Of a stretch of 64,000 nucleotides of DNA, positions 54,996 through 64,000 are shown piece by piece. The notes under the pieces are model-generated. The model saw only the letters and a list, made by a program, of their open reading frames with translations, ran no database searches and was not told the origin of the DNA. A program made the position numbers and the translations under genes. This stretch comes from Novipirellula caenicola. GTDB lineage: Bacteria; Planctomycetota; Planctomycetia; Pirellulales; Pirellulaceae. The stretch is from the NCBI RefSeq assembly GCF_039545035.1, contig NZ_BAABRO010000026.1, positions 1-64,000 on the forward strand. Direction: 5' to 3'. How positions within the stretch are numbered: the stretch's first letter is position 1; each line of letters starts with the position of its first letter.

Positions 54996-55086
54996 TTTCA
55001 ATCTCGCCTGTGACTTGTTCATCGGCGGATTCCCCTCGTATAAAAATTCCAATTCAGACGCCCCTATCGATTGATTAGCGTTACCC

Positions 55087-56610
55087 ATGAAATTTAGTAG
55101 CGATGAAATCGCATCGGTCTTGCAACAAGAGATCGAGCAATTCGACAGTAAGATTGATGTTCGTGAAGTCGGCACCGTGTTGGAGGTGGGCGACGGTATC
55201 GCTCGCGTCTACGGTTTGTCGGGTGTCATGGCCGGTGAAATGGTCGAGTTCCCCAACGGTGCGATCGGGCTAGCGTTCAACCTCGAAGAAAACTCCGTCG
55301 GGGTCATCATTCTTGGTGACTACCTGACGATCGAAGAAGGCGACGAGGTCAAAGCACTCGGCACGCTGTTGTCGGTTCCCGCCGGCGACGCCGTGATGGG
55401 CCGCGTGCTCGATCCACTGGGTAACCCCCTGGACGGCAAAGGCCCCGTGCAAACCGACGTCACTCGTCCCGTGGAAATCATCGCGACGGGCGTTTCCGAG
55501 CGTCAACCGGTAACCGAGCCGATGCAGACCGGTGTCAAAGCGATCGACGCGATGACTCCGATCGGACGTGGTCAACGTGAATTGATCATTGGTGACCGTA
55601 AAACCGGAAAGACCGCAATCGCGATCGACGCGATCATCAACCAAAAAGGCAAAGGCGTGATGTGTTTCTACATCGCGGTCGGCCAAAAGGACTCGGCGGT
55701 TGCTTCGATCGTCGAAGTGCTGCAGCAAAAAGGGGCGATGGAATACACCTGTGTGATCGCTTCGGGAGCAAGCTCGCCTGCCCCGCTTCAGTACATCGCT
55801 CCGTACGCCGGAACCGCGATGGCCGAGCACTTCATGTTCAACGGCGGCCACGCCCTTGTTGTCTACGATGACTTGAGCAAGCAAGCGACGGCCTATCGTC
55901 AAATGAGTTTGTTGATGCGTCGTCCGCCAGGCCGCGAAGCTTACCCCGGGGACGTTTTCTACTGTCACAGTCGTTTGCTTGAGCGTTCGGCGAAATTGTC
56001 GGACGAACTTGGTGGCGGTTCGATCACCAGTTTGCCGATCATTGAAACGCTCGAAGGCGAAGTTTCGGCTTACATTCCGACAAACGTGATTTCGATTACC
56101 GACGGTCAAATCTACCTGCAACCCGACTTGTTCTTTGCTGGGATTCGTCCTGCGATGAACGCCGGTATTTCGGTGTCTCGCGTGGGTGGAGCGGCTCAGA
56201 TCAAGGCGATGAAAAAAGTTGCCGGTGGTTTGCGCCTCGACTTGGCAGCGTTTCGTGCCTTGGAAGCATTCGCCCAACTCGGTACGGACCTGGACGCCGA
56301 CACACAAAGCCAATTGGATCGCGGATATCGCATGGTCGAGCTGCTCAAGCAGCCTCAGTACCAACCGATGTCGGTGACCGAGCAAGTGATTAGTTTGTTC
56401 GCAGGAACCCGTGGCTATTTGGACGATGTACCGATCAAGTCGGTCCCACAGTGGGAAAAGGACTTCATCCAATATGTCCACGACAAGCACGGCAAAGTGC
56501 TGAGCGATTTGGAAGAAAAGGGTGACCTGACCGACGAGATCACGGAGTCGATCATTGCCGTCATCAAAGAATTCAAATCCGGCTACAAGCCTGTCGAAGT
56601 GGAAGTGTAG
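55087..56610 (+). CDS. atpA: ATP synthase subunit alpha
   Basis: A 507-residue non-catalytic nucleotide-binding subunit. Walker A is GDRKTGKT (residues 169-176), the same position as in E. coli. Other marks are [60 protein letters not shown], and the arginine-finger region [20 protein letters not shown]. Normal length. The gene is followed not by atpG but by a split DUF4870 gene, which is unusual. Confidence 0.98.
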   Translation: MKFSSDEIASVLQQEIEQFDSKIDVREVGTVLEVGDGIARVYGLSGVMAGEMVEFPNGAIGLAFNLEENSVGVIILGDYLTIEEGDEVKALGTLLSVPAGDAVMGRVLDPLGNPLDGKGPVQTDVTRPVEIIATGVSERQPVTEPMQTGVKAIDAMTPIGRGQRELIIGDRKTGKTAIAIDAIINQKGKGVMCFYIAVGQKDSAVASIVEVLQQKGAMEYTCVIASGASSPAPLQYIAPYAGTAMAEHFMFNGGHALVVYDDLSKQATAYRQMSLLMRRPPGREAYPGDVFYCHSRLLERSAKLSDELGGGSITSLPIIETLEGEVSAYIPTNVISITDGQIYLQPDLFFAGIRPAMNAGISVSRVGGAAQIKAMKKVAGGLRLDLAAFRALEAFAQLGTDLDADTQSQLDRGYRMVELLKQPQYQPMSVTEQVISLFAGTRGYLDDVPIKSVPQWEKDFIQYVHDKHGKVLSDLEEKGDLTDEITESIIAVIKEFKSGYKPVEVEV

Positions 56611-56649
56611 TGCCTCTGCGTTCGGGGTGGCCGGAACAAGGAAAGTGTT

Positions 56650-57065
56650 ATGAACAACCCATTCCAGCCGCCCGAATCGAGTTACGAACCCTCGCCGATT
56701 GAACCTCCTGATTTCACCCCCAGCAACGAAGACCGAAATTTAGCATTGATTGCACATCTATCCGGATGTGCCGGGATTCTAGGGGGCGGTTTGATCGGGT
56801 TTGTCGGCCCTTTGATTATTTTTTAACCCAAAAAGACAAGTCACCGTTTGTGGAGCTGCAGGCCAAAGAAGCACTCAATTTTCAGATCACGTTGCTGATT
56901 CTGAGTGTGGTTTGTGGTGTCCTGGCGTTTGCCAGTTGTGGTGCCCTGCTTCCGATTATTTTTGTACCCGTGGTGCTACAAATCGTTTTCGGAATCATTG
57001 CCGCACTGGCCGTACGCGACGGTCGACCTTACCAATACCCGTTTAACTTCCGTTTGTTCCAGTAA
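56650..57065 (+). CDS. DUF4870 membrane protein, split by a frameshift at a T6 run
   Basis: Two frames together encode one DUF4870 protein. The first (from ATG 56650) gives MNNPFQPPESSYEPSPIEPP ... LIAHLSGCAGILGGGLIGFV and GPLIIF, then TAA at 56823-56825. The second continues in the -1 frame as LTQKDKSPFVELQAKEALNF and QITLLILSVVCGVLAFASCG, ending at TAA 57065. The family runs straight through GPLII ... KKD ... PFV ... KEALNFQ. The junction is TTTTTTA (56819-56825), a well-known slippery heptamer; slipping -1 at the last Phe codon joins the halves. Programmed slippage, a real mutation and a sequencing error all fit. Its place between atpA and atpG is odd. Confidence 0.88.
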
Positions 57066-57080
57066 CGATCGCCTCATCTT

Positions 57081-57968
57081 ATGGCCAACGCACGAGCACT
57101 CGATAAACGACGCAAGTCGATTCGCAATATTCGCAAAATCACGCGAACGATGGAGTTGATTGCGACCGCGCGTTACAAGAAGGCAATGGACCGTGCCCAG
57201 GCGGCAACCGCCTATACCGATCAAATCACCAAGATCGTCAAACGGTTGGCCGCAGCCGGTTTGGATGTCAAACATCCACTGCTCGAACCCCGCGATAACC
57301 CCGACAAAGCACGCGTTTTGGTGCTGACCAGCAATCGTGGTTTGTGTGGTGGTTACAACGGCAACGTGCTGCGAACCGCGATGCCACGGATTCGCGAACT
57401 TCGCGATACGATTGACAAAGTGGCGGTGGACGCCAGCGGTAAACGAGGCGTCAACGGATTGAAGTTCCGCAAAACCTTGGTCGACAATGCATACTTGGGT
57501 TTTGAAGATCAGCCGGCTTATGACGAAGTCGAAAAGATCGCCGACCAATATCTCACCGAATACGTGACTGGCAAGATTGATCGCTTGGATGTGGTTTACA
57601 CCAAGTTCATCAGCACCAGCCGCCAAGTCGCCACGATCGAAACGCTGCTGCCACTCGGTTCGCTCAGTAGCGAAGAAGCCGCCGAAGGCGACGAGAATGA
57701 AAAGTCGGTCGAATTTGAATTCTTGCCATCCGCCGAGAGCATTTTGGAAGAAGTCGTTCCGACCAGCTTCAAAGTGCGTTTGTTCAAGTGTTTCCTCGAC
57801 GCGGCCGTCAGCGAGCAAGTGGCTCGAATGATCGCGATGAAGGGGGCGACCGAAAACGCCGGCGACATGATCAAGCAGCTTTCGATGACGTACAACCGAG
57901 CACGTCAGAGCCAGATTACTGGCGAAATCATGGAAATCATCGGCGGCGTCGAAGCACTCGCCAAGTAA
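57081..57968 (+). CDS. atpG: ATP synthase subunit gamma
   Basis: A 295-residue central-shaft subunit. The N-terminal helix ANARALDKRRKSIRNIRKIT then RTMELIATARYKKAM is diagnostic, as is VLTSNRGLCGGYNGNV, and the C-terminal helix AVSEQVARMIAMKGATENAG then DMIKQLSMTYNRARQSQIT. Length is normal to slightly long. Its start lies 15 bases after the DUF4870 frame, so the two are likely in one transcript. Confidence 0.97.
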   Translation: MANARALDKRRKSIRNIRKITRTMELIATARYKKAMDRAQAATAYTDQITKIVKRLAAAGLDVKHPLLEPRDNPDKARVLVLTSNRGLCGGYNGNVLRTAMPRIRELRDTIDKVAVDASGKRGVNGLKFRKTLVDNAYLGFEDQPAYDEVEKIADQYLTEYVTGKIDRLDVVYTKFISTSRQVATIETLLPLGSLSSEEAAEGDENEKSVEFEFLPSAESILEEVVPTSFKVRLFKCFLDAAVSEQVARMIAMKGATENAGDMIKQLSMTYNRARQSQITGEIMEIIGGVEALAK

Positions 57969-58068
57969 GTAAAGATAAACCGCACCGGCGGCCATCGCTT
58001 GTGCAAACGATCCAACAGGCTAGGGATCCTAGCCAATTCCAAAACATCAACTTCCTCTCGATACCTAA

Positions 58069-59526
<1,458 letters not shown>

Positions 59527-59529
59527 ACG

Positions 59530-59916
59530 ATGGCCATTCGATGTATTGTCGTCACGCCCGAGCGTACCGAGTTTGACCGCGAGGCCGACTTTGTGGCGCT
59601 ACCGATGGCCGATGGCGAGTTAGGGATCCTGACGGGCCGCGCGCCGATGATCGGGCGACTCGGATTTGGCACGCTGCGGTTGCAAACCGCCGCCGGCCCC
59701 GAGCGTTACTTTATCGACGGTGGGTTTGCCCAAGTCGAAGGCGATGTGGTCAGCATTTTGACCGCACGTGCGACGCCGGTGGATTTGCTCGATAGCGAGA
59801 AGGCGCGAACGACGCTCAACGAAGCGCTCGAAATGCCCTCGTCAACGGTTCAAGAAGCCGAGATCAAAGAAACGGCCGTTCGCCGTGCCCGCGGTCTGCT
59901 GCGAGCCTCGCGATAG
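59530..59916 (+). CDS. atpC: ATP synthase subunit epsilon
   Basis: A 128-residue subunit: the N-terminal beta sandwich (CIVVTPERTEFDREADFVAL, MADGELGILTGRAPMIGRLG) and a short C-terminal helical pair (ALEMPSSTVQEAEIKETAVR). It starts three bases after the atpD stop, so the two are translationally linked. Last gene of the operon; a CCCAGC-AAC-GCTGGG hairpin 20-40 bases downstream lacks a T tract. Confidence 0.95.
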   Translation: MAIRCIVVTPERTEFDREADFVALPMADGELGILTGRAPMIGRLGFGTLRLQTAAGPERYFIDGGFAQVEGDVVSILTARATPVDLLDSEKARTTLNEALEMPSSTVQEAEIKETAVRRARGLLRASR

Positions 59917-59982
59917 GTTGTCATCGTTCACCCCGCCCAGCAACGCTGGGAGCGGCGGTGACGCCGGCAGTAGCGAAAGTCG

Positions 59983-60107
59983 CCAACGGCTTATTGATTT
60001 AGTGAAGTTTCCTGCGGCAAGGGGCGTATGGTGGACCTCCGAGTCCGTCAATGGTGTATTCGACGGACTCGGAGGTCCGTCGTACGACTAAATCAACAAG
60101 TCGTCAA
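59983..60107. repeat. Palindromic element, family P1, copy 2
   Basis: The core is a perfect 17-bp stem: GGACCTCCGAGTCCGTC (60033-60049) and GACGGACTCGGAGGTCC (60062-60078) with a 12-base loop. Outer ends are CAACGGCTTATTGATTTA and TAAATCAACAAGTCGTCAA. Between left end and stem is the asymmetric block TCCTGCGGCAAGGGGCGTAT, shared with copy 3. It lies between the convergent atpC and fliK. Confidence 0.9.
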
Positions 60108-60134
60108 GACTTTCGGCTCGGAGACAACAGCCTT

Positions 60135-61799
60135 CTACAGCTTCACATCCACACCGCTGCGTTGCGATGCGATCTGCGGCGTGGTCGTCTGGTTATCCAC
60201 TGCCGAGGCGCTGTGATCGCGTGTGGGGCGTGGTCGAGACGATTGGCGAGGTGATTGCCAACGATCACCCGACGAGTACCCTGCCCCGCCCTGCTCTGCC
60301 CCGGATTGGTGCCCGCTAAAGGAACGCTCGCCCGATTGCGGGTCTTTCTCGACTTCGACCGACAATTGCTCGATCTGCATCCCTTGCGATTGCAGCCGTG
60401 CTCGCAGTTCAGGCAGGTTCTCGCGAAGCGCCGCAGCGGCCGCTTCGGTTTCGGCGACCACTCGCGTTTGTATCTTGTTTGATTTGATCTGCATTTCCAA
60501 GCGGACCGTACCCAACTCGGCAGGCGCCAAACGCAACCGAACGTTGCCACCGTCGGGGCCGAGATGTTGGAAGGCGCGGCTGACACGTTGGATCAATTTG
60601 GCACGCGAAATCAAATCGGTCGTCGACGAGGTGCCGCTTTTATCGGTGCGTTGGGTTGTCGCGTCGTCCGCTGATGGGGTGGCACTCGAACCGCCGATGG
60701 CTCCGCTGTTGTTTCCCGTCGCACTGCTGCTTGACGTCGCCGACGATGAGTTTGCATTGGCAGTCATCCGAGCGGCACCCGCACTCGCTGCTGCCGCCGA
60801 ACTCGTGATCGCTTCGACCGCTTGTTGGACGGCGGTCGATACGTTTGCGGTGACGGCCGATACGGTTTCCGGCGGCTGCACAAAATCGGGGATCGGCAGA
60901 GTGGCCGTGGCGGACGCGTTGACGGAATTCGTTTGCCCGTTGCGAGCGACCGACGCTGGGTCGGCTTGACCGCCGCTGGTTTGATTACCGTTTGCTCGAT
61001 CACCACCGCCTACGGGACCAAAATGATCGCGGCGGCGATGCCGTGAATCGCGTTGATGATCGCTCGAATTGGTTTCGGTTTCCGAGGTCACGTCGGCCGA
61101 TACCGTGTCAGCAGCGGTCGAGGACTCGTCGCTCGCGTCCTCAGTATCGGTGTCCATTTTTGAAACCGGAGCGAGCGGGTCAGTCGACGTTTCGGTTTGC
61201 GATTGCGAAGAGGTTTGTTTGGACGAGTCTTGCTCTGTCGAGGCAGTGATTACCTTGGTTTCAAGCTCGGTGGTTTGGCTGGCCGACGTCTCATCGCCGA
61301 GGTCGTTGTCCTCGGTATTGGTTTGGACGGTCGCGGCGGCTAACACGGCTGCGTCATTGGCAGTGGCGTTGTCATCGGCATCAGACTCGGCAACGATGCG
61401 GTCTTCTTCGGCCGTCTCTTCATCGTCGGCTTCGGATTCGGTGGCTTCGTCAGTATCAGACACAGCGGTGGTCGCGACCGTTGGCAACTCGGCTGCGGAT
61501 TCTTCGGTCGGGGCCTCTGCATCGTCGACGTCGTGGGAATCGATCGCAGCGGCGTCATCATCCTGCTCGGATTGCGAAGATGATTCGGACGCCGAGGGTG
61601 ACTGCTGCTGCGGCGCGGAAACACTTTTCTCGCTCTGCGGTGATTCAATCGCCGAGATTTGAGCAAACACGTCTGCAAAAGCGTCAATGATGCCATTGGA
61701 TGGATCAATCGATTGCAGCTGGGTGCCGAATGAACGCAACCGACTTTGCGTGGAACTGCGTAAGGCGGCGGTGCCGGATGTCGCTTGCGACTCGCTCAT
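60135..61799 (-). CDS. fliK: Flagellar hook-length control protein FliK-like
   Basis: A 554-residue protein. Residues about 1-400 are a low-complexity acidic Ser/Thr/Asp/Glu/Gln-rich region, normal for the ruler part of FliK in these bacteria. The C-terminal Flg_hook domain (about 400-485) has LQHLGPDGGNVRLRLAPAEL then GTVRLEMQIKSNKIQTRVV, LRENLPELRARLQSQGMQI and EQLSVEVEKD. The remaining tail is Gly/Ser/Arg-rich. FliK measures the hook and switches the export apparatus to filament secretion. It is the last of four flagellar genes on the minus strand. Confidence 0.9.
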   Translation of the reverse strand: MSESQATSGTAALRSSTQSRLRSFGTQLQSIDPSNGIIDAFADVFAQISAIESPQSEKSVSAPQQQSPSASESSSQSEQDDDAAAIDSHDVDDAEAPTEESAAELPTVATTAVSDTDEATESEADDEETAEEDRIVAESDADDNATANDAAVLAAATVQTNTEDNDLGDETSASQTTELETKVITASTEQDSSKQTSSQSQTETSTDPLAPVSKMDTDTEDASDESSTAADTVSADVTSETETNSSDHQRDSRHRRRDHFGPVGGGDRANGNQTSGGQADPASVARNGQTNSVNASATATLPIPDFVQPPETVSAVTANVSTAVQQAVEAITSSAAAASAGAARMTANANSSSATSSSSATGNNSGAIGGSSATPSADDATTQRTDKSGTSSTTDLISRAKLIQRVSRAFQHLGPDGGNVRLRLAPAELGTVRLEMQIKSNKIQTRVVAETEAAAAALRENLPELRARLQSQGMQIEQLSVEVEKDPQSGERSFSGHQSGAEQGGAGYSSGDRWQSPRQSSRPRPTRDHSASAVDNQTTTPQIASQRSGVDVKL

Positions 61800-61856
61800 T
61801 TTCGAGGCCTCCCTAGTAGCGAACGGGCGCCGCTAGAGAAATCGCTAGCAAAAACG

Positions 61857-62510
61857 CTACTCGCCGCCTGCCTGACTGATCAGGGACGTAGTTGGATACC
61901 CTTCGCCGATGCGGCGTAGGATCTCGGCGAGTTTGTCCGCTTCGGACGGCTGAACAAACTCCGCCAATATATCTTTTCGTTTATCGATGGGCATGGCTTG
62001 AATAATATTGACGACCTCATCAACTCTTTCATCGTCATAAATTCTCAAAAGTTGGTCCTTTGCTTGCACTGCATCGAGCGATTGCAGCGTTTTTTGGACT
62101 TCGAGCAACCCTTTGTCTTTCGCTCCCTTCTCCATCTTCGCAAGCTTGTCATTGAAAGCTTCGCGGCGTTCATCGAAAAATTTTGTTTTTTCTCGCAAGC
62201 TTGCTTCCATCTGACTCAGTTCATCACGGTATTGATCCTGACTTCGCAACCGCATGTCCATTTCCAAGCTTTCCATTTTCCTTGCTTGCAAAATCTCTTC
62301 AAAATCGGGTTGCTCGCGATCTTCGCTCTGCGCCAGGATTTGTTGCAGTCGATTTCCAGAGATATCAATGCCATTGAGCAGTGCGATGATTTTGGTCATC
62401 GTGTCCCCGTTGATCGACCCTTGCGCAAGGAAGTAGCCAAACAGAATCATTTGGGTCAGCACCGTGCCGATGCAAAACACGGTGAAGGCGTGGGTGAGTT
62501 TATTGATCAT
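61857..62510 (-). CDS. MotE-like flagellar protein
   Basis: A 217-residue protein: one N-terminal membrane segment (AFTVFCIGTVLTQMILFGYF), a coiled-coil middle (about 70-145), and a C-terminal domain with IIQAMPIDKRKDILAEFVQP that matches the MgtE-N/FliG-like helical fold. This layout is that of MotE, a chaperone-like partner of motor proteins in other bacteria. The position between fliJ and fliK supports a flagellar role. MotE was defined mainly in alpha-proteobacteria, so the name is by analogy. Confidence 0.8.
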   Translation of the reverse strand: MINKLTHAFTVFCIGTVLTQMILFGYFLAQGSINGDTMTKIIALLNGIDISGNRLQQILAQSEDREQPDFEEILQARKMESLEMDMRLRSQDQYRDELSQMEASLREKTKFFDERREAFNDKLAKMEKGAKDKGLLEVQKTLQSLDAVQAKDQLLRIYDDERVDEVVNIIQAMPIDKRKDILAEFVQPSEADKLAEILRRIGEGYPTTSLISQAGGE

Positions 62511-62601
62511 GGTTCATCGAATGCATATCGGAAATTTGGGTTGCTGCCAAGCGAATAAGCAGGAATCATTGGGTGAAGTCTTGTAAGCCGTTTGGCTAAT
62601 A

Positions 62602-62648
62602 CTGTGAATCATTTTCTCGTAGCTACCTTCGCCCGAAGGTGGTGATTC
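62602..62648. repeat. Partial P2 element
   Basis: Matches 42440-42486 at 44 of 47 bases, including GTAGCTACCTTCGCC and GGTGGTGATTC. The right half and terminal repeat of the longer element are missing here. It lies in the 381-base gap (62511-62891) between the MotE-like gene and fliJ. Confidence 0.8.
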
Positions 62649-62705
62649 ATCGCGTAGCGGAGGTCGTCAAGACTTTCGTTCGATTGACGTATGCCCCCGA
62701 AACGC

Positions 62706-62826
62706 TTGACGGCTTGTTGATTTAATGAAGTTTCCTGCGGCAAGGGGTGTATGATGGACTTTCTAGTCCGTCATGGCGCATTCGACGGACTAGGAAGTCC
62801 ATCGTACGACTAAAACAACAAGCCGC
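62706..62826. repeat. Palindromic element, family P1, copy 3
   Basis: Core arms at 62753-62772 and 62784-62803 pair over 20 bases with one mismatch and an 11-base loop. Ends are TTGACGGCTTGTTGATTTA and TAAAACAACAAGCCG. The asymmetric block TCCTGCGGCAAGGGGTGTAT is as in copy 2. No gene overlaps it. Confidence 0.9.
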
Positions 62827-62891
62827 CCGCGACTTCCGCTACAGGAACAGCGCCCACGCGGCCAATTTGTTAAAAGACTCCTGCTTAACGG

Positions 62892-63359
62892 CTAGTCGAG
62901 GTTAGTGTCACGCAATTTTCGGCTGGCGATGGCGAACCGACGATTGTTCATTTCGTCGATTTCCATCTGTTCGCGACGATTCATTTCTTGTTGGAATTGG
63001 CTGCGATCGAGTTCTTTCATTCGCTGGAACTTTTTGACTTCGGTTTCTGCATCGCGAAGTTTCTGTTGTCGTCGTTCAAGTTCCTCTTCCAGTTTTGAAC
63101 GGGTTTGAACGAGTCCATGAATGTCGGCTTGCAATTGAAGGTCAAAGCGTCCTCGGGCGAGCAAGCGATCGACGGCGACGTCACCGAGTCGTGATTGGGC
63201 ATCGTCGTTTCGCAAACGTTGTCGTTCTTGTTCGAGTTCTTGGATTTGCTGATCGATCTTGGCGATCGCCAGGTTCGCTTCGCCCACGAGTCCCCCCATC
63301 TCGTCACGTTCACGTTGACGCAGGTCAAGAATCGATTCGAAGCGAAATTCGTACTTCAT
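62892..63359 (-). CDS. fliJ: FliJ-like flagellar protein
   Basis: A 155-residue protein, coiled coil almost throughout. The start FRFESILDLRQRERDEMGG is typical for FliJ, followed by heptads (IDQQIQELEQERQRL, LEEELERRQQKLRDAE). FliJ is the soluble stalk of the flagellar export ATPase, similar to the gamma subunit of F1. It lies between fliI (upstream on this strand) and the MotE-like gene, the usual place. Confidence 0.88.
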   Translation of the reverse strand: MKYEFRFESILDLRQRERDEMGGLVGEANLAIAKIDQQIQELEQERQRLRNDDAQSRLGDVAVDRLLARGRFDLQLQADIHGLVQTRSKLEEELERRQQKLRDAETEVKKFQRMKELDRSQFQQEMNRREQMEIDEMNNRRFAIASRKLRDTNLD

Positions 63360-63376
63360 GTGGGAACTAACGTTGT

Positions 63377-63453
63377 GGAGCTTGCTAAAGCTCGTTGTGT
63401 CATCGGGGGTGAGAGGGGCGTCGGGGTGGGTAGGATGAACTTTAGCAAGCTCC
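63377..63453. repeat. Inverted pair of AGCTTGCTAAAG boxes between fliI and fliJ
   Basis: GGAGCTTGCTAAAG (63377-63390) and CTTTAGCAAGCTCC (63440-63453) are perfect 14-bp inverted repeats with a 49-base spacer. The left one is itself a hairpin (GAGCTT-GCTA-AAGCTC, 63378-63393). The form is the same as the GGATCTT-GCTA-AAGATCC hairpins in the first 1.1 kb. Confidence 0.8.
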
Positions 63454-63502
63454 CCTGCCCTGTTTTTCTAGCTGTTCTGTTTTCTCGCTGTCCTGTTTTC
63501 TC

Positions 63503-64000
63503 CTAACGCGCCGGCGGCACGGCACGGGGCGGCGTCGTTGGTTTTTGAGGCTGGGGTGACGCTGCAGCAGGTGCTGCGGCGGCGGGGGCGGCGGGGGCGG
63601 CGGGGGCTTGCGCCGCGATCAATCCTTCGAGGACCGCGAGTGATTGTTCCATCGGGGCAATCTCCTTGGCGTCTTGCGAGAGGAATCGTTTTAGCGGTTC
63701 CCGCATCGAGATCGCTCGATCGACGTTCGGGTCACTGCCGTTGCGATAGGCTCCGATCGAAATCAAGTCGGCGTTCTTCTTGTAATCGCTCAGGTAGCGT
63801 CGTACTTCGCTGGCCGCATTCAGAGTGGCCGGTGAAACGAGATGGCTTTGCAATCGGCTCAAACTCTGCAGCACATCAATCGGAGGCCACTGGGCTTGTG
63901 CCGCCAGATCACGGCTGAGCACGATGTGGCCATCGAGCAGTCCACGCAGCGTGTCGGCGATCGGTTCATTGTTATCGTCGCCTTCGACCAACACGGTGTA
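63503..64000 (-). CDS. fliI: Flagellum-specific ATPase FliI, C-terminal part (partial)
   Basis: The frame is open to the window edge, so the nucleotide-binding core is outside. The visible part has YTVLVEGDDNNEPIADTLRG then LLDGHIVLSRDLAAQAQWPP, matching the DGHIVLSR and NEPIAD motifs of FliI and other type III export ATPases, and DVLQSLSRLQSHLVSP. The last 40 residues are a Pro/Ala-rich tail (QAPAAPAAPAAAAPAAASPQ) that is not usual for the family. FliI drives export of flagellar parts; it heads the visible group fliI-fliJ-motE-like-fliK. Confidence 0.93.
   Translation of the reverse strand, partial: YTVLVEGDDNNEPIADTLRGLLDGHIVLSRDLAAQAQWPPIDVLQSLSRLQSHLVSPATLNAASEVRRYLSDYKKNADLISIGAYRNGSDPNVDRAISMREPLKRFLSQDAKEIAPMEQSLAVLEGLIAAQAPAAPAAPAAAAPAAASPQPQKPTTPPRAVPPAR

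Overview
The window reads as chromosomal DNA of a planctomycete, most likely a Rhodopirellula-like member of the Pirellulaceae. The grounds are a Gly/Ser-repeat secreted protein with two TIGR03000-type domains, DUF1080, ThuA and sialidase-like secreted proteins, TadE/TadG-like genes, loosely packed genes on both strands, weak ribosome binding sites and many GC-rich palindromic repeats between genes. This is inferred from gene content; no rRNA or other taxonomic marker was seen, and no tRNA gene was recognised.

Layout. 1-1.2 kb: the 3' end of an integron-type tyrosine recombinase, then a repeat-rich spacer. 1.2-7.8 kb: ilvD, a DUF1080 protein, a HAD phosphatase, a Ppx/GppA phosphatase with an HD domain, and a protein-L-isoaspartate methyltransferase with a signal-like N-terminus. 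8.1-19 kb: the Gly/Ser-repeat protein with a clear intrinsic terminator, a two-gene HTTM membrane pair, a WcaJ-type sugar transferase, nadC, a helix-hairpin-helix protein, uvrB and a secreted sialidase-like protein. 19.3-21.9 kb: two divergent orphan response regulators (NtrC type and NarL/LuxR type).

22-27.6 kb: a sulfur module. An ArsR-rhodanese regulator is divergent from a Tat-exported persulfide-dioxygenase/rhodanese protein, a SoxB/UshA-like phosphohydrolase, a secreted DsrE-like protein and a membrane-anchored thioredoxin interrupted by an in-frame amber codon. All four structural proteins appear to work outside the cytoplasm. Immediately after it lies an array of eleven 126-bp tandem repeats that fills the gap to a convergent methyltransferase gene.

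30-37.4 kb: gltD, gltB and a LysR-type regulator, all on the minus strand. 37.5-44.8 kb: a small membrane protein, a large secreted glycoside hydrolase, a DUF58 protein, a UbiA-family prenyltransferase and a DUF4261-like protein. 45-50 kb: a secreted protein of unknown function with TadG- and TadE-like proteins, then a ThuA protein and a Rho_N/DUF4912 protein. 50.9-59.9 kb: a complete F-type ATP synthase operon (atpZ-like, atpI-like, B, E, F, H, A, a DUF4870 gene split by a frameshift, G, D, C). Subunits a and b carry unusual His/Asp-rich segments. 60-64 kb: a flagellar group on the minus strand (fliI partial, fliJ, a MotE-like gene, fliK).

At least four families of short palindromic, non-coding repeats recur between genes across the window, some with terminal inverted repeats of MITE-like form. 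The points most worth following up are the extracytoplasmic sulfur module with its broken thioredoxin, the 126-bp array, the TTTTTTA frameshift inside the ATP synthase operon and the palindromic element families.
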